The notes under the pieces are model-generated. The model was not told where the DNA came from. It saw only the letters and a program-made list of their open reading frames with translations, and ran no database searches. A DNA stretch of 64,000 bases from Primula veris (Eukaryota > Streptophyta > Magnoliopsida > Ericales > Primulaceae). The stretch is from positions 28,207,342 to 28,271,341 of the forward strand of contig OY821745.1 of assembly GCA_963682055.1 (NCBI GenBank), in the 5' to 3' direction. Below are positions 50,057 to 61,854 of the stretch, in pieces (within the stretch, counting starts at the first letter, position 1; each line of letters begins with the position of its first letter). The position numbers and the translations under genes were made by a program.

Positions 50057-51570
50057 TGAATTTTTATAAGGGAAAGCCTATTTGCGCATTTTCGCGTAAA
50101 AAATGTACTAATTTGTTACTCCTATTAGTCAAAAAACGGCTCATTAATTTGGGTTAATAGACTTAAGGAATATCGCCCTCTTAAGCTAATAGCAAAACAA
50201 CTAAACAAGTAAAGTATTAATCAAAGGACACACTCGTAAATTTATCCTAAGATTAGTTAATTTGTAATTTTGTACTATAAGTAAAAAAAAAGTCGTAAAA
50301 TTTTGGTAGGCCAAAAAGTGTATTGTGCTAAATATACAAATGAGTCCTAAAATGGTGGTGCTGACACCTCTCTAATCCTCTCTACTATAAAGAATCTTAT
50401 CTGTCACATTTATTAAAAAAGCACCTAATGGTCAATAATTTGGATTAGACAAAACTATAGTATTTATTTACATTTATATGCGCACCTATTCGTGTTTCGT
50501 GTGCTTCTGTACAACTTATTTTTAGTAATCTGGTCTTAGAAAATACCACGACTAGTAGTACAAGTAACTAACTTTCGTGTAACATAATTGGTAGGACAGT
50601 GCAAAATCTTCTACCCATAATTTAAATCTTATTTCATGTCCTATCAATTTTTAAACCCAAAATAGTTGATTAATTTTTTAAAAAAAGACTACAATTTCAA
50701 TTAGACATGTATGAATATATTTCAATAATTTTTTTCTTACGAAAAATTCAAATATGTTTTATATTGAAATTAATTAAGAACTAGCATAAATTAAATATAA
50801 AATCTCCAAAAAATTATATAACTTAACAAGATGTCTCAATATATTATGAAATATGTGTAAAATACGTTGTAACAATTTATAAACACAAAAAAAAATCTAA
50901 AATTTCAAAATGGAATATATAAATTATTGGATAGAAGATTTGGACTCCACTAACACCGACTTCTCATAGAGAGTTTACGTGCTGCTTTTTATGGTTAATG
51001 TATTCAATTATATAAACCGACTTATTTTAAGTCTGAGATCAATTTCAAACTTATAGCTTTCTCAGCCCAGGATATCAAGATATTCAGCTTTTAAACCGGG
51101 CAACCAATGTAGTAGAACTTATAAGCAAAAATGAAAAAACCCAAGCTTAAAAGTCGCAAGGCCTGCAACCAAACCAAACAAGACTCAAGGCCCGTAACCA
51201 AACCAAACAAGACTATCATCAAGTAAATAGCAACATCAATTTACCTAGCAGCTGCTGTGTAACAAATTAAAACGCAATGTAGCAAATGAGATCCACCAAC
51301 ATATTTCCAGTTCTCAATACAACAATAAAATCCGTCTGCTTACAAGGAGAAAAGTTTTAAACTAACCACCAAACCGACAAAAAGAAGAAGATGAAATTCT
51401 ATCTCACTTGAGGAGTTGGTCTTTGTACCTGTTATGTACGTCACTGAACCATTTCTATGTTGCTAAGAATCAAATATACACTTTTGAGAACCATTAAGAA
51501 AAAAGTTTTTGCAGTTGATAGCTTACGCTTTTGAGAACAAATAAATTATTTTCCAGATATTGTCAAGAAC
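50057..51570. other. Spacer downstream of the ARID gene
   Basis: Contains the probable 3' UTR of the minus-strand ARID gene. At about 51158-51215 a ~30-bp unit (AACCAAACCAAACAAGACT) is tandemly duplicated and resembles a hAT terminus. No gene is seen. Confidence 0.5.
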
Positions 51571-54500
51571 TCAAAAGTGAGCCTTTTTCGGGGAATAAAA
51601 AATGGAGCTTGGTGATTTTCCCATCTCATGTCTAAAACTATCGATATACGAACCAAACTCTGATTCTTCGTCATCATCACTGTCAATATTAGTCGGAGTA
51701 GACCTATTTTGGTAAATTCTACGATGTAACAAAAAGACATTATAGTAGTAACTAACCAACTCTTCTCTGTTCTTACTAGGAAAAGTCTTATATATCTCAT
51801 CCCAGAAGCACTTCCCCAGCGATGGAGGATTTAACTTAATTACCGCTCGAAACTTTTCTTCGTCTGTTTTCCTCCAAGAAAGCGCCACTTCCTCGCCCAT
51901 TTTATCAAATTTCCAGTTATAGAATGATGACCCAAGTTCTAGCTTAATACGAGCTTTTTTTTCAGCAATATGAAATCTCACACATTCGATGGAACCTTGA
52001 TATTGGCACCCACATGAATCGTGTCTGCCTTTACCCGTACGTTCCCTTTCGACTAAATGTTTTCTTTGTTCCCCGTTTTTAAGTGGCCATATACGCGAGC
52101 CTAGCCATTTAGCGTCGCTTTCGTAAGTCTCTTTCGCATATTCGGGTACATGGGCTTGAAAATATGGACCAATTGAAACACGTGTCCGATATTCGAGCTT
52201 GCTTAAAAAGAAAAACACTGAGTTTGCAGGAAAATTTTCGTTTTTTATGCCAAAATCCTCGTCTAGATAGCTACGACTACCAGAAGATGACTCTGAAGAA
52301 GCTCGTGTTTTGGAAAATAGTTCTTTAGAAGGTATAACTCTTCGGCTGGTTCTTATTCTTTCAGAGTCTTCATACATTGATGGATGCATAGGTCTCTTCT
52401 GCAAAAAATGAAGATTCCAATGCATACTATAAATACATGAATGTTATTATGTATCTTTACATGCTTACGGTGATATGGTAATTCGAATTGCAGAACATTA
52501 ACAAGGTCTTGTTTGGCTGCCGATTATTTTCTAATAAGCTGGAGTTTGAGTTTTGACACTGGTTTCATCCAGCTTAAAAGTTCTAGCCTTTCAGGTCAAG
52601 AAACTAGACAAGCTCAAGTTTTAAGCTGGTCAACCAAATGTAATCCAGGTTTTAAGAAGAAAGAAAAGAAGGCCAAAATCTGAGATTAAAAGCGGCAACA
52701 AAACAAGCCAAGACAGAAAGAGACGTGGGACAAATGACAAAAAATGAATGGCATACGACACAAATATTGCAGTATGGTATTTGTAAAATTACTAGATCAA
52801 TAAACAGTGCCATTTAACAACAATACTTATTTGAGCTAATCACCTTTGATAAGTTCTAATAACCAGCTAATAAAAACATAACGGTAAGAATACATCCTTA
52901 TGAAACTAGTCATATACTTCCATGTTCAAGTATGTTCGCTACTGAAGCCATATATCACCCCTTCTTATGTAAGTCAAAATATATACAGAAAAGGACACAG
53001 AGAACTAATTCATTTTACTTTTAGAAATTATTGAATATTACCGTGAAAGCGAATGGAAGACTTAATAAGCTAATTTCAGTTTAAGCAAATACTTGCTCGA
53101 TTGGTGGAACTTTTGAAGGGCATAAACTTCAATGATTTTTATTTGGCTTACTGTTTAATAAACTGAGTTTAATTTTGACGCTTATATTTTGATAAACGGA
53201 TTTATAATTGTCAAACTACCGATTTAACCAGGGGACTCGAAAAAAAGCTGAGAGTCGGACACGGTGGGATACGGAGACACAAGCCGGACACGGCTGTGAA
53301 CCAGGAAAAAAGACTACTACAAAAAAATCTATCAATCTTAAAATTTTACACTTCAACCCCATAAGTTAACGAAATATTCAGAAAACAATCTAAAATAGTA
53401 TTATGACTAAGATTTGGGTGTTTCTATTAATATATTTAAAAGTTATATATATAAAAATTGATATATATGTACATTTTAATTGCAGTGTCCTCAAAGTTGC
53501 GAGTCCTGTATTTTAAAATTTTGTCGTAGTGCCGTGTTAGACTGTATCATCTCCAATACCTGTGCTACATAGCATACTACTCAATAAACTAATTTCAAAT
53601 AATGTTCACTTTAGATGGAATACACTTTAATAAACTGATTTTAATTATGCATACCGAATAGTATGCAGTAAATTTGTTGAAAATAGCCATACTTTGGAAC
53701 TTCAAGAGATCAGGGAAAGGTTGGTAACGTTTGCCTTTTTTTATCATAGAGTCTCACTCCTACCCCATTACAATTCAGACCTATGATTTCCTCCAATGTG
53801 AAAGTGCGAGTTTCAGCAACTAGGTTAGCCGCCTAACCCTAATGGTTAAGCTAGCAATTTGTGCATGCAAAAATGTTTAAGACAGTTTATGTGTAGTAAT
53901 TTGTCAACCCATGCTGCCATGCAGTACTCATGAGAGTTTGAGTTTTTGTTATTGTCCTCTCTCTAAAAGAAAAAAGAAGAGGTCCTCCTGTCCTACTCTT
54001 GTTCTTGCTCTATATCTCATTTTGTAAAAGACTTTAATCATGGTAAGTTGGGGATTTATGAAACCGTAAAAGCGTACGTACAAATCTTAACAACTAGCAC
54101 TGGCCGTTTGGAAAGATGATGAAAATGACTTCGAAAGCAATGATGTTGAATTCAAATGGAAATGAAAAATTCCCACAAGCACTACTTAGGCTATGTTTGT
54201 TTGGGAGGAGAAAAAAGCAAGGAAAATATTTCCGGGGAAAATACAAATTTCTGGTCGGTAAAATACAATCTTCCGTGTGTTTGTTTACCTGGAAAATCCT
54301 TTCTCCACGAAAATATTTTCCCAGGAAAATGAAGGAAAACGTCTCCCCCGAAATTAGGCGGAAGACATTTTCTGGAACCATGAGTGACTAAAATAAAAGG
54401 TAACTAATAACAAAACAGAAATAGAAAGTTAAAACTAACTTACAGTAGGAATTACAAGTAACGTATTAAAAAAGGTTATTTTATAAAGAACTTATAAGTT

Positions 54501-56218
54501 AGAAATAACTTACGGAGAATTTATAAGTAATTTCTTAGCAACAAGTGTCTTATAAATAACATATTACTCATAACTGAAAAACTAAACTATAAGTCACAAA
54601 TATTTTAACTAAGAAATCATTTTTTTGCTAATTAGCAAATTAATTGATAGATAATAACAATCTATAATAAATAAAAGAAACTATTTACGATGAAAGAGTA
54701 ACTTAAATGAGTTGAAAGTAACTTACAAGTGAAATTGCTTATCCTTTATAGGTTATAAAATACCTTGTGTTTAAAAGTAACTAATAACTTATACTTATGT
54801 AAGTATAAATTGGGAGAAAATAAGTTTCCGTGATTAAGAATATGTCCAGGGACTGTCAAACACTCGGAAAACAAGGGAAAAGGGAACTTTTTCCAAGAAA
54901 GAGTTTATCTGTAAAATAATTTCCCAAAGAAAAGGTTTTCTTGTGAAAAAAAACAGAGCCTTAATGGAAATTAAGTCAGTAAAGGTCACTTAAATGGGAG
55001 TAAACCTTTATATCAAAAAGCTACACTGCTTTCGACCCGGATAATAGAGTACGTTAGTAGTAGGACTTTGGAACAAGCTAACTGTCTGGAGAGATCAAAC
55101 GTTGAACCTAATATCAGACTTCATATTATGCAAACACAAATTAAAAGTGCATCAAATTAGCTGAGTTATATTCACTTTAAACGACATTATGTAGTGCACA
55201 AGGTAAGCCGGATCCATATCTGAAATAAACTTATAAGTACGAATTTAAAAGGACATAGAGAGTATCCCTAAATAAGATATGTTCCTCAATCCTCAGTTAT
55301 ATTCACTTCAAACGACATTATGCACCACATAAAATAAACACAAGTGACAAGTCTCTGAAGTCCTATGGAACCATGTTACTAAACGGGTACAGAGAGGATC
55401 CCCAATAAGCAATGAGTTATAATCAACTCAAATGACAATATGACATTATGTACCATGTAGAACGAACATAAACAATATCCGAAAACCAGCATAATTACGA
55501 ATTTGAAAGGGAATAGAAAGTACCCAGAAAGATGCTGGAAATTGTTCTGCAAAAGAGTGCCCGTTCCTTTTCAAAATCATCGCCTCACGGGAAATCAATA
55601 CCTGTTTCCATGGCTGATCTTCACCATAACTTTTCCACTTAGATTTTTCGGGTAATGATCTAAGTTCCGGATCACAAGGATCTTGCGCAACATTGACGAT
55701 CCACCTCAACATTTCCTCATAACCCTCTCTTTTTCTCCTCTTACTAAAACCCTCTTTAGCAAGATCACTACTATTTTGACATATATTATTAGCATTAGTT
55801 GCATCCAAAGAACCCTTATCCATTTTGGGATTCGGGTACTGACCATTTTCCTTCTTTGGGCACGAAAACCCCGATACGATCTCAGAAAACTTTTCCGGAT
55901 CTACTTTCATTATATCTTGTAGAGCATCTATTAAGTCCTTTTCATTCGAAATCATCTGTGACCACAAGCCCAATTTACTCAAATACTTGGAATATATCAT
56001 TTTCAAGGCTGAACCAAAACAAGAGCCAATGCCTAATTCTTCGGCCACCAAACCCCACAAGCCATTTTCGCTAACACCCTCGTAGCTTCCTTTTTCTCTC
56101 ACTAATGAGTAAAGCTTATGTAAATCCACAAATTCAGCGTTTCCAAGCATTGCAGGTAATGATGGCAGAGAATGTTCGATTTCACACAAAGATTTTTGAG
56201 AATATTGGTCAAAAGGGA
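51571..56218 (-). CDS. ARID1: ARID-ELM2-SANT chromatin protein, 5' end unresolved
   Basis: Two long exons on the minus strand, 56218-55524 and 52398-51571 (stop), joined in phase 0 across a 3.1-kb intron; about 507 residues are visible. The first carries an ARID/BRIGHT DNA-binding domain (FVDLHKLYSLVREKGSY ... ENGLWGLVAEELGIG). The second has an ELM2-like segment (VSIGPYFQAHVPEY, WLGSRIWPLK), a C-x-C...CVRFHIAEK stretch, and a SANT/Myb-like domain (WRKTDEEKFRAVI ... CFWDEIYKTFPSKNREELVSYYYNVFLL). This order matches plant ARID1/ARID2 nuclear proteins, thought to act with histone deacetylation. The acceptor before 56218 is forced by an in-frame TAA directly upstream. A downstream start at the ATG of PAMLGNAEF would nearly keep the ARID domain. 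The intron holds hAT-like elements. Confidence 0.88.
52504..52711. mobile_element. hAT-like MITE in ARID intron
   Basis: The ends AAGGTCTTGTTTGGCTGCCG and (inverted) CTTGGCTTGTTTTGTTGCCG are imperfect inverted repeats about 208 bp apart. The inside has AGCTTAAAAGTTCTAGCC, similar to the array unit at 56.4-58.0 kb. No clear target duplication. Confidence 0.55.
54187..54962. mobile_element. Non-autonomous hAT-like element in ARID intron
   Basis: The left end TAGGCTATGTTTGTTTGG and the inverted right end TAAGGCTCTGTTTTTTTTC resemble plant hAT tips. Both halves are rich in GGAAAATATTTTCC-like palindromes. The middle has repeated AACTTATAAGTAA motifs. No target duplication was recognised. Confidence 0.55.
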
Positions 56219-56369
56219 CTTAACTTCTTGTCTTCAACAACAGGCTTTATACAGAAACCTGAGATTTATAGCTGCCCCCAAACAAATCCTAGTAGAAAAT
56301 ACACAGAAAATTTCCAGGATGGATTACTCGATTAATACGTCAACCAGCAGTAAGCCATGCAGTTATACG

Positions 56370-58010
56370 GAAAAATAAACCGAGCTTTAAAGCTGCCATC
56401 TAACTAGCCCTAACAGCATACACACATACGCCTATAATGACTTCATGCAGCTTAAAACTTCTATTTTTTAGGACAGAACAAAAGAAAAGAGCTTTTTTAA
56501 GTTGACACAATTAATGCGATGACTAATGAGGTTTAAAAGGGAAACATATAAGCTGAGCTCAAAACCTTCCATCAAACAAGCCCTACCAGCATACAAACAA
56601 ATACACTTATATGACTTATTACAGCTTAAAACTTCTAGTTTGTTAGAACATGAAATAAATAGCTTCCTAAAGTTGACCCACCTAGTGAAATAAGGGTTTG
56701 TAAGTGAAACATATAAGCTGAGCTTAAAAGCTTCCACCGAACAAGCCCTACCAACATGCAAACAATACACTTATATTGCTTAATACAGCTTAAAACTTCT
56801 AGTTTGTTAGAACATGAAATAATTAGCTTTCTAAAGTTGACCCACATAATGAAACAAGGTTTGTTTGCAAGTGAAACATATAACCTCAGCTTAAAAGCTG
56901 CCACCAAACAATCCCTACAAGCATACACACAAACACGCTTATATAACTTAATACAGCTTAAAATTTCTAGTTTGTCAGCACATGAAAAAAATAGCTTCGA
57001 AAGTGAAACAAATAAGCTGAGCTTAAAAGCTGCCACCAAACAAGCTCTAACAGCATACACACAAACACGCTTATATGACTTAATACAACTTAAACCTTCA
57101 AGTTTGTTAAGACATGAAAAAAATAGCTTTTTAAAATTGACCCACCTAATGAAATATGGTTTGTAGTGAAACAAATAAGCTGAGCTTAAAAGATGCATAT
57201 ACACATACGCCTATATAGTGACGTAATACAGCTTTCAACTTCTAGTTTGTTAATTGTTAGAACATGAAAAATATAGCTTTTTAAAGTTTTGAAGCTGACC
57301 CACCAAATGAAATAAGGTTTGTAAGTGAAACATATAAGCTAAGCTTAAAAGCTGCCACCAAACACGCTTATACGTCTTAATACAGCTTAAAACTTCTAGT
57401 TTGTTAGTACATGAAAAAAAATAGCTTTTCAAAGTTGACCCACCTAATGAAATAAGGTTTGCAAGTGAAACAAATAAGCTGAGCTTAAAAGCTTCCACCA
57501 AACAACCCCTAGCAGCATACACACAAACACGCTTATATGACTTAATACAGCTTAAAACTTCTATTTTGTTAGGACATGAAAAAAATAGCTTTTCAAAGTT
57601 GACCCACCTAATGAAATAAGTTTTGCAAGTGAAACAAATAAGCTGAGCTTAAAATCTGCCACCAAACAACCCCTAGCAGCATACACACAAGCACGCTTAT
57701 ATGACTTAATACCGCTTAAAACTTCTAGTTTGTTAGGACATGAAAAAAATAGCTTTTCAAAGTTGACCCACCTAATGAAATAAGGTTTGCAAATGACACA
57801 TATAAGCTGAGCTTAAAAGCTGCCACCAAACAACCCCTAGCAGCATACACACAAACATGCTTATATGACTTAATACAGCTTAAAACTTCTAGTTTGTTAG
57901 GACATGAAAAAAATAGCTTTTCAAAGTTGACCCACCTAATGAAATAAGGTTTGCAAGTGAAACAAATAAGCTGAGCTTAAAATCTGCCACCAAACAAGCC
58001 CAAGCAGAAT
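56370..58010 (-). repeat. Tandem array of ~165-bp units upstream of ARID exon
   Basis: About eleven copies with period mostly 160-175 bp (range about 133-175). The + strand unit reads AGCTGAGCTTAAAAGCTGCC, ACCAAACAACCCCTAGCAGC, ATACACACAAACACGCTTAT, ATGACTTAATACAGCTTAAA, ACTTCTAGTTTGTTAGGACA and a TTGACCCACCTAATGAAATA segment. Copies start near 56390, 56565, 56730, 56897, 57030, 57190, 57351, 57491, 57655, 57820 and 57983. The right-hand copies are most alike, suggesting recent expansion there. Long open frames across the array are by-products of the repetition. Confidence 0.9.
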
Positions 58011-58169
58011 CTACACACACATGATATACCTATAGATACAGGAAAGAGAACATACATATATCCAAATCTGATAATCCAATCCACCTAATAAACTTAGTAT
58101 TTAGGTAGAAGAGCTAATTAATATAAGGCTTTGAAAAATAGAAATTATTTTGCAGCTTATTAAATCCAC

Positions 58170-58182
58170 TTCCTCCCGCCAT
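58170..58182 (-). other. Candidate first coding exon of the ARID gene
   Basis: On the minus strand an ATG at 58182 begins ATGGCGGGAGGAA followed by GTGGAT. Ending the exon there leaves one base, which combines with the TC at 56218 into an ATC codon and keeps the ARID frame. Plant ARID1-like proteins, as I recall, begin MAG. A 13-nt coding exon with a weak donor is unusual, so this is a tentative placement. Confidence 0.3.
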
Positions 58183-59349
58183 TTCTCTCTCTGGAGAGAA
58201 TATTGAGCGGGAGAGAGAGAAAAAAAGGGGGGGAAAGAGTTTCTTTTATTTTGTCCGTTTTCTAATAGATTTATTCATTAGTCTTTTTAATTTATGACTT
58301 GGATATATCGAAAAATACCAGACCCTGTTCATTTTGTTACAACTTAAAAGTTACATAATTTGGGTTTATAATTTTTAACAATATTACATCTTAGCAGTTT
58401 ATCAAACACAGATCAAACCTTGAAAGGAAAATGAGAAAAGGGTTTTTTACTTTTCTTTGTTTAGATTATCTTTTATTTATGTCGATTTGGTAAATTTTTT
58501 GTTATTTCTTTGTGATTTTATAAAGATACATAAACCTAGAATTGTTTTATTAAGGTTTATAAGAGGCGATTATTTATATTCGGACCTAATTGTTTATCGG
58601 ACGAGTAGATCGAACTTAGTTACTTTTGTGTCGTACGATTAGATCGAACCTTAGAAAACCTTATTTAGGTAGGTAAAACAATTAAATAATTCTATGAACT
58701 TATGTTTAGGAAGGCTAGAGAGGGTATTTACCTGTTTTTTCATTTGGTTTGGGGGGTCTTCATATTTTACACCTTTGCCCCTTCTCTCTATTCTCTCTCT
58801 CACACTATTCTTTTTCTTATTTGGGGAAATATTAAAAACAAGATGTCCACCTAATATTGGATGTATAAGACAAGACCTAGCTTTGGAAAAGGGAAAAAAT
58901 TATTACTCCTAGTTTTTATACAAAGATGAGATATACATAAATGGGAGAGGAACTTTTAGTGAATAAGCATATTTTATAAAGAAATAGGTTTGACTACATT
59001 CATTGTGATTGTGTTTGGGATTCGGTTGAAAATCTCGATCTATATTTATTGAAATGGAAAACTCCGATTTGGTCCCGTTTTATTTACTAATTTAATTTGG
59101 AAAAATAGAGAAATCGATCAAGATCGACCCATGATGCAAGGTAATCAATCAGATTCGACAAATAAGATATTGTCTCTCCGATCTTATGAAAGATTATTTT
59201 AAAATCTTAATAGTTTAATTTACCTTTTTTTCAATAAAACAGAAGTCTAACCATACAAACTAGTGCTAAAATTCACGAGCAACTATATAGAAAAGTGGAT
59301 ACAAAATAATGGTAAATGAGATTTGTAATAATGGTAAATGAGATTTATA
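58183..59349. other. Upstream spacer of the ARID gene
   Basis: Starts with a GA-rich patch (58186-58235) that could be the ARID leader. The rest is AT-rich with no supportable gene. Confidence 0.5.
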
Positions 59350-59700
59350 CAAATGGCTACAACGAGGAAAAAGAAACGTAAAAATTTTAATGGTAAGATG
59401 CACAAAGGACATAGACACCAAGGTGTTGGTTAAATATATATGAGAAGATTAAACATCGATAGAAAAAATATTTCGATAAACTTTTTAATGAGAATAAAAC
59501 TAATAGCATATGTGATGTTGTAGTTTTAGTAAAAAGCATTAATCGTGACTTTATGCATATGATTAAGCTAGATGAAATTAATAATGCATTAAATAAAATG
59601 AAAGTAAAAGAAAGCACTAAGCCCATATGATAATCATATTCAAGTTTGGAAATGCATAGATAAGATGGATAATAATACAAAGAGGAACAATGCATCATGA
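59350..59700 (+). pseudogene. RTE-type LINE remnant, reverse transcriptase N-terminal part
   Basis: In shifting frames it reads motifs typical of plant RTE non-LTR elements: CTKDIDTKVLV, KKYFDKLFNE, IKLDEINNALNKMK and PYDNHIQVWKC. In intact elements these lead into the reverse-transcriptase core. Several stops and at least two frameshifts make it inactive. It continues at 61035 after an interruption. Confidence 0.75.
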
Positions 59701-60430
59701 ATTGAGAAAAAAATACATTAGTATCGTTTAAAAAGCGTAAAAATAATATACAAAACTGTTATAAGTATAGATGAATAAAATACATTAGCATCAATAACGG
59801 ACGTTGATCCGCCCCAATGGATCAACCCGATGGGAGAGAGAGAGAATAACGGATGATGATGGTGATGGTGGAGAGAGTGACGCGAGGAAGAAATGTGAAG
59901 AAATTTTTTTTTATTTAATCAAGTCTCTACGTAATTGCAGGACTGATCCTTTCAATTTCAAAATGGTCTCTGCTTTTTAAAAACCAGACACTTTTAATAA
60001 CGAAAGCCTAGATTTTTATTTAAAAATTAATGTTTTTTTAATAATGTATTTATTTTTATTGATGTAGAATTTTATGAGTAAAATATGTTTTAAATTAATG
60101 AAATGTGTTTTGATTGAATAAATGTTTATTACATTTAAAATTAAGTGTTTAGTTTGGACTACTTGTTTTATTTTGTAGTTTACTCTCCTTCTCCCCTCTC
60201 TTCCACTTTCTTTAATCTTGACACATTGTTTTCTAAAAAATAAATAAGTTGTTCGCACTTTTAAATCTTGATACTCGTATACAATGAAATTGAAATTATG
60301 TGAGAGGGTAACCGAGTTGAGTAGTATAATTGATGTTTTTCAGCCCAAGCTCACAAAGGCAAAAGTTTTGGGCCTCTTAAAAAAAATGTTTTTTAGGCCC
60401 CTAATGTTTTTGGGTGTTAAAATAATAATA

Positions 60431-60933
60431 CAGTAGAACCTCTATATAGTTATACAATCGGGACTTTGAAATAATATTACTATATAGAGATTATTACTAA
60501 GTGGAGGTTCATATATTAAAAAATATTAATTTATTTAAATATTAATTTTACATAATAAGATGCATATATATATTGTTTAACTAACTAACACAAATATTTA
60601 GGAGACAATTATATTTTTTACTTTAACTAGGTAGAGGTGGAAAATCATCAATGTTATAGACTTCTAAATTTGAGAAAGTTTAATCAAGAACTTAATTAAT
60701 TATAAAATTGAGTACATGTATTTAAGAAAAGGTTGAAATTCATCTAAATTTTATATAATACTTTATTTACATGTATAAACACCCTGTATAATGTAGCATA
60801 AAAATCCGTCTTAAAAATTACATTTATATAATGTTATAAAATTATGTTATTTATTACTACATATAGAGGTACATTTTTTTTAATGCGAGAACTTCAAAAT
60901 TAGTGTAATATGGCAATATAGAGGTTATTACTA
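60431..60933. mobile_element. Pogo/Emigrant-like MITE
   Basis: The left end CAGTAGAACCTCTATATAG is close to the terminal sequence I recall for Emigrant/Lemi pogo-like elements. The right end TATAGAGGTTATTACTA is its decayed inverse. It is preceded by ATA and followed by TTTA, compatible with TA insertion. It lies between the two halves of the RTE LINE. Confidence 0.6.
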
Positions 60934-61034
60934 TTTATAATTGGTTATGAGTTGGTACCGCAAAGTATTTGTCTTGATTGAGGCGCCGACAAGGTTAGGG
61001 CCACCCCTGCCGACTATACATATTCAAGATAGTG

Positions 61035-61835
61035 TACTTTGATGCAATTTTTTTGGGAGATATTGATATAATTTTAGTGGATGATAATAGAACAGTTGTA
61101 AACAATAAGCTAGAATTATGAATACATACATTAGAGACTCAAGATTTTACGTTAAATAGATCAAAAATTGAATATATGGAGTATAACTTTAGGGTAGGAG
61201 TATGCTGGATCCAGTTTAGTTAGCTGGTGAGATAGTACCAAAAAGTGACAGCTTTCATTATCTTGGGTCAATTGTTCAAAATAATGATGGAATAGAAAGT
61301 GATGTTAATTATAGAATCAAATCGGGATGGATGAGATTGAGCAGCCCTTCAATTTAAGGCTTAAAGGAAGGATTTCTTTTAAAATGACTATAAGACCATT
61401 TTTATTATATACCAGTGAGTGATGGATCATTAAAAAAAAATTAGGTGAAAATAATAAAATAGGGGTGGGTAGCTTAGCATATATGCGAATGTTGAGATAA
61501 AGTGTAAAGATTAATAAATATAAGATTATAAATGATGATAACCGGTCTAGGTTGAGTGTGGTTTCAATTGATGATAAAATAAGAAAGAGTCGATTAATAT
61601 GGTTCGGATATATGGATGCACTAGAAAACTAAATAAGGATAGGTCAGCATTAGAAACTTGGATGTAACTAAACTGTAATAACGAGAGTGTAATACAAGTC
61701 TATGAACAAATAGTATTGGATATGGACGTATGACCGAGGAAAACTTTTTGTTACGAAAGCCAATCATTTCTCATATGTGACTTCGTATAAGCGACCCCAA
61801 ATTATTGGGAAGAGTCAATAGTCTAGTGGTGATAA
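61035..61835 (+). pseudogene. RTE-type LINE remnant, reverse transcriptase C-terminal part
   Basis: Frames read DIILVDDNR, NNKLELWIHTLETQDF, DSFHYLGSIVQNNDGIESD, VNYRIKSGWMR, TIRPFLLYTSE, AYMRMLR and IRKSRLIWFGYM, in the order of an RTE reverse transcriptase with its C-terminal tail. The 3' end carries GCGACCCCAAATTATTGGGA, like the conserved 3' terminus of plant RTE copies. Multiple stops and frameshifts make it dead. Confidence 0.85.
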
Positions 61836-61854
61836 CTTATTTATACAAATAATG

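Noticed and set aside
56635..57204. 189-codon minus-strand open frame and overlapping ones
   Set aside because: They lie wholly in the ~165-bp tandem array; the openness comes from repetition of the unit and the peptide resembles no family.
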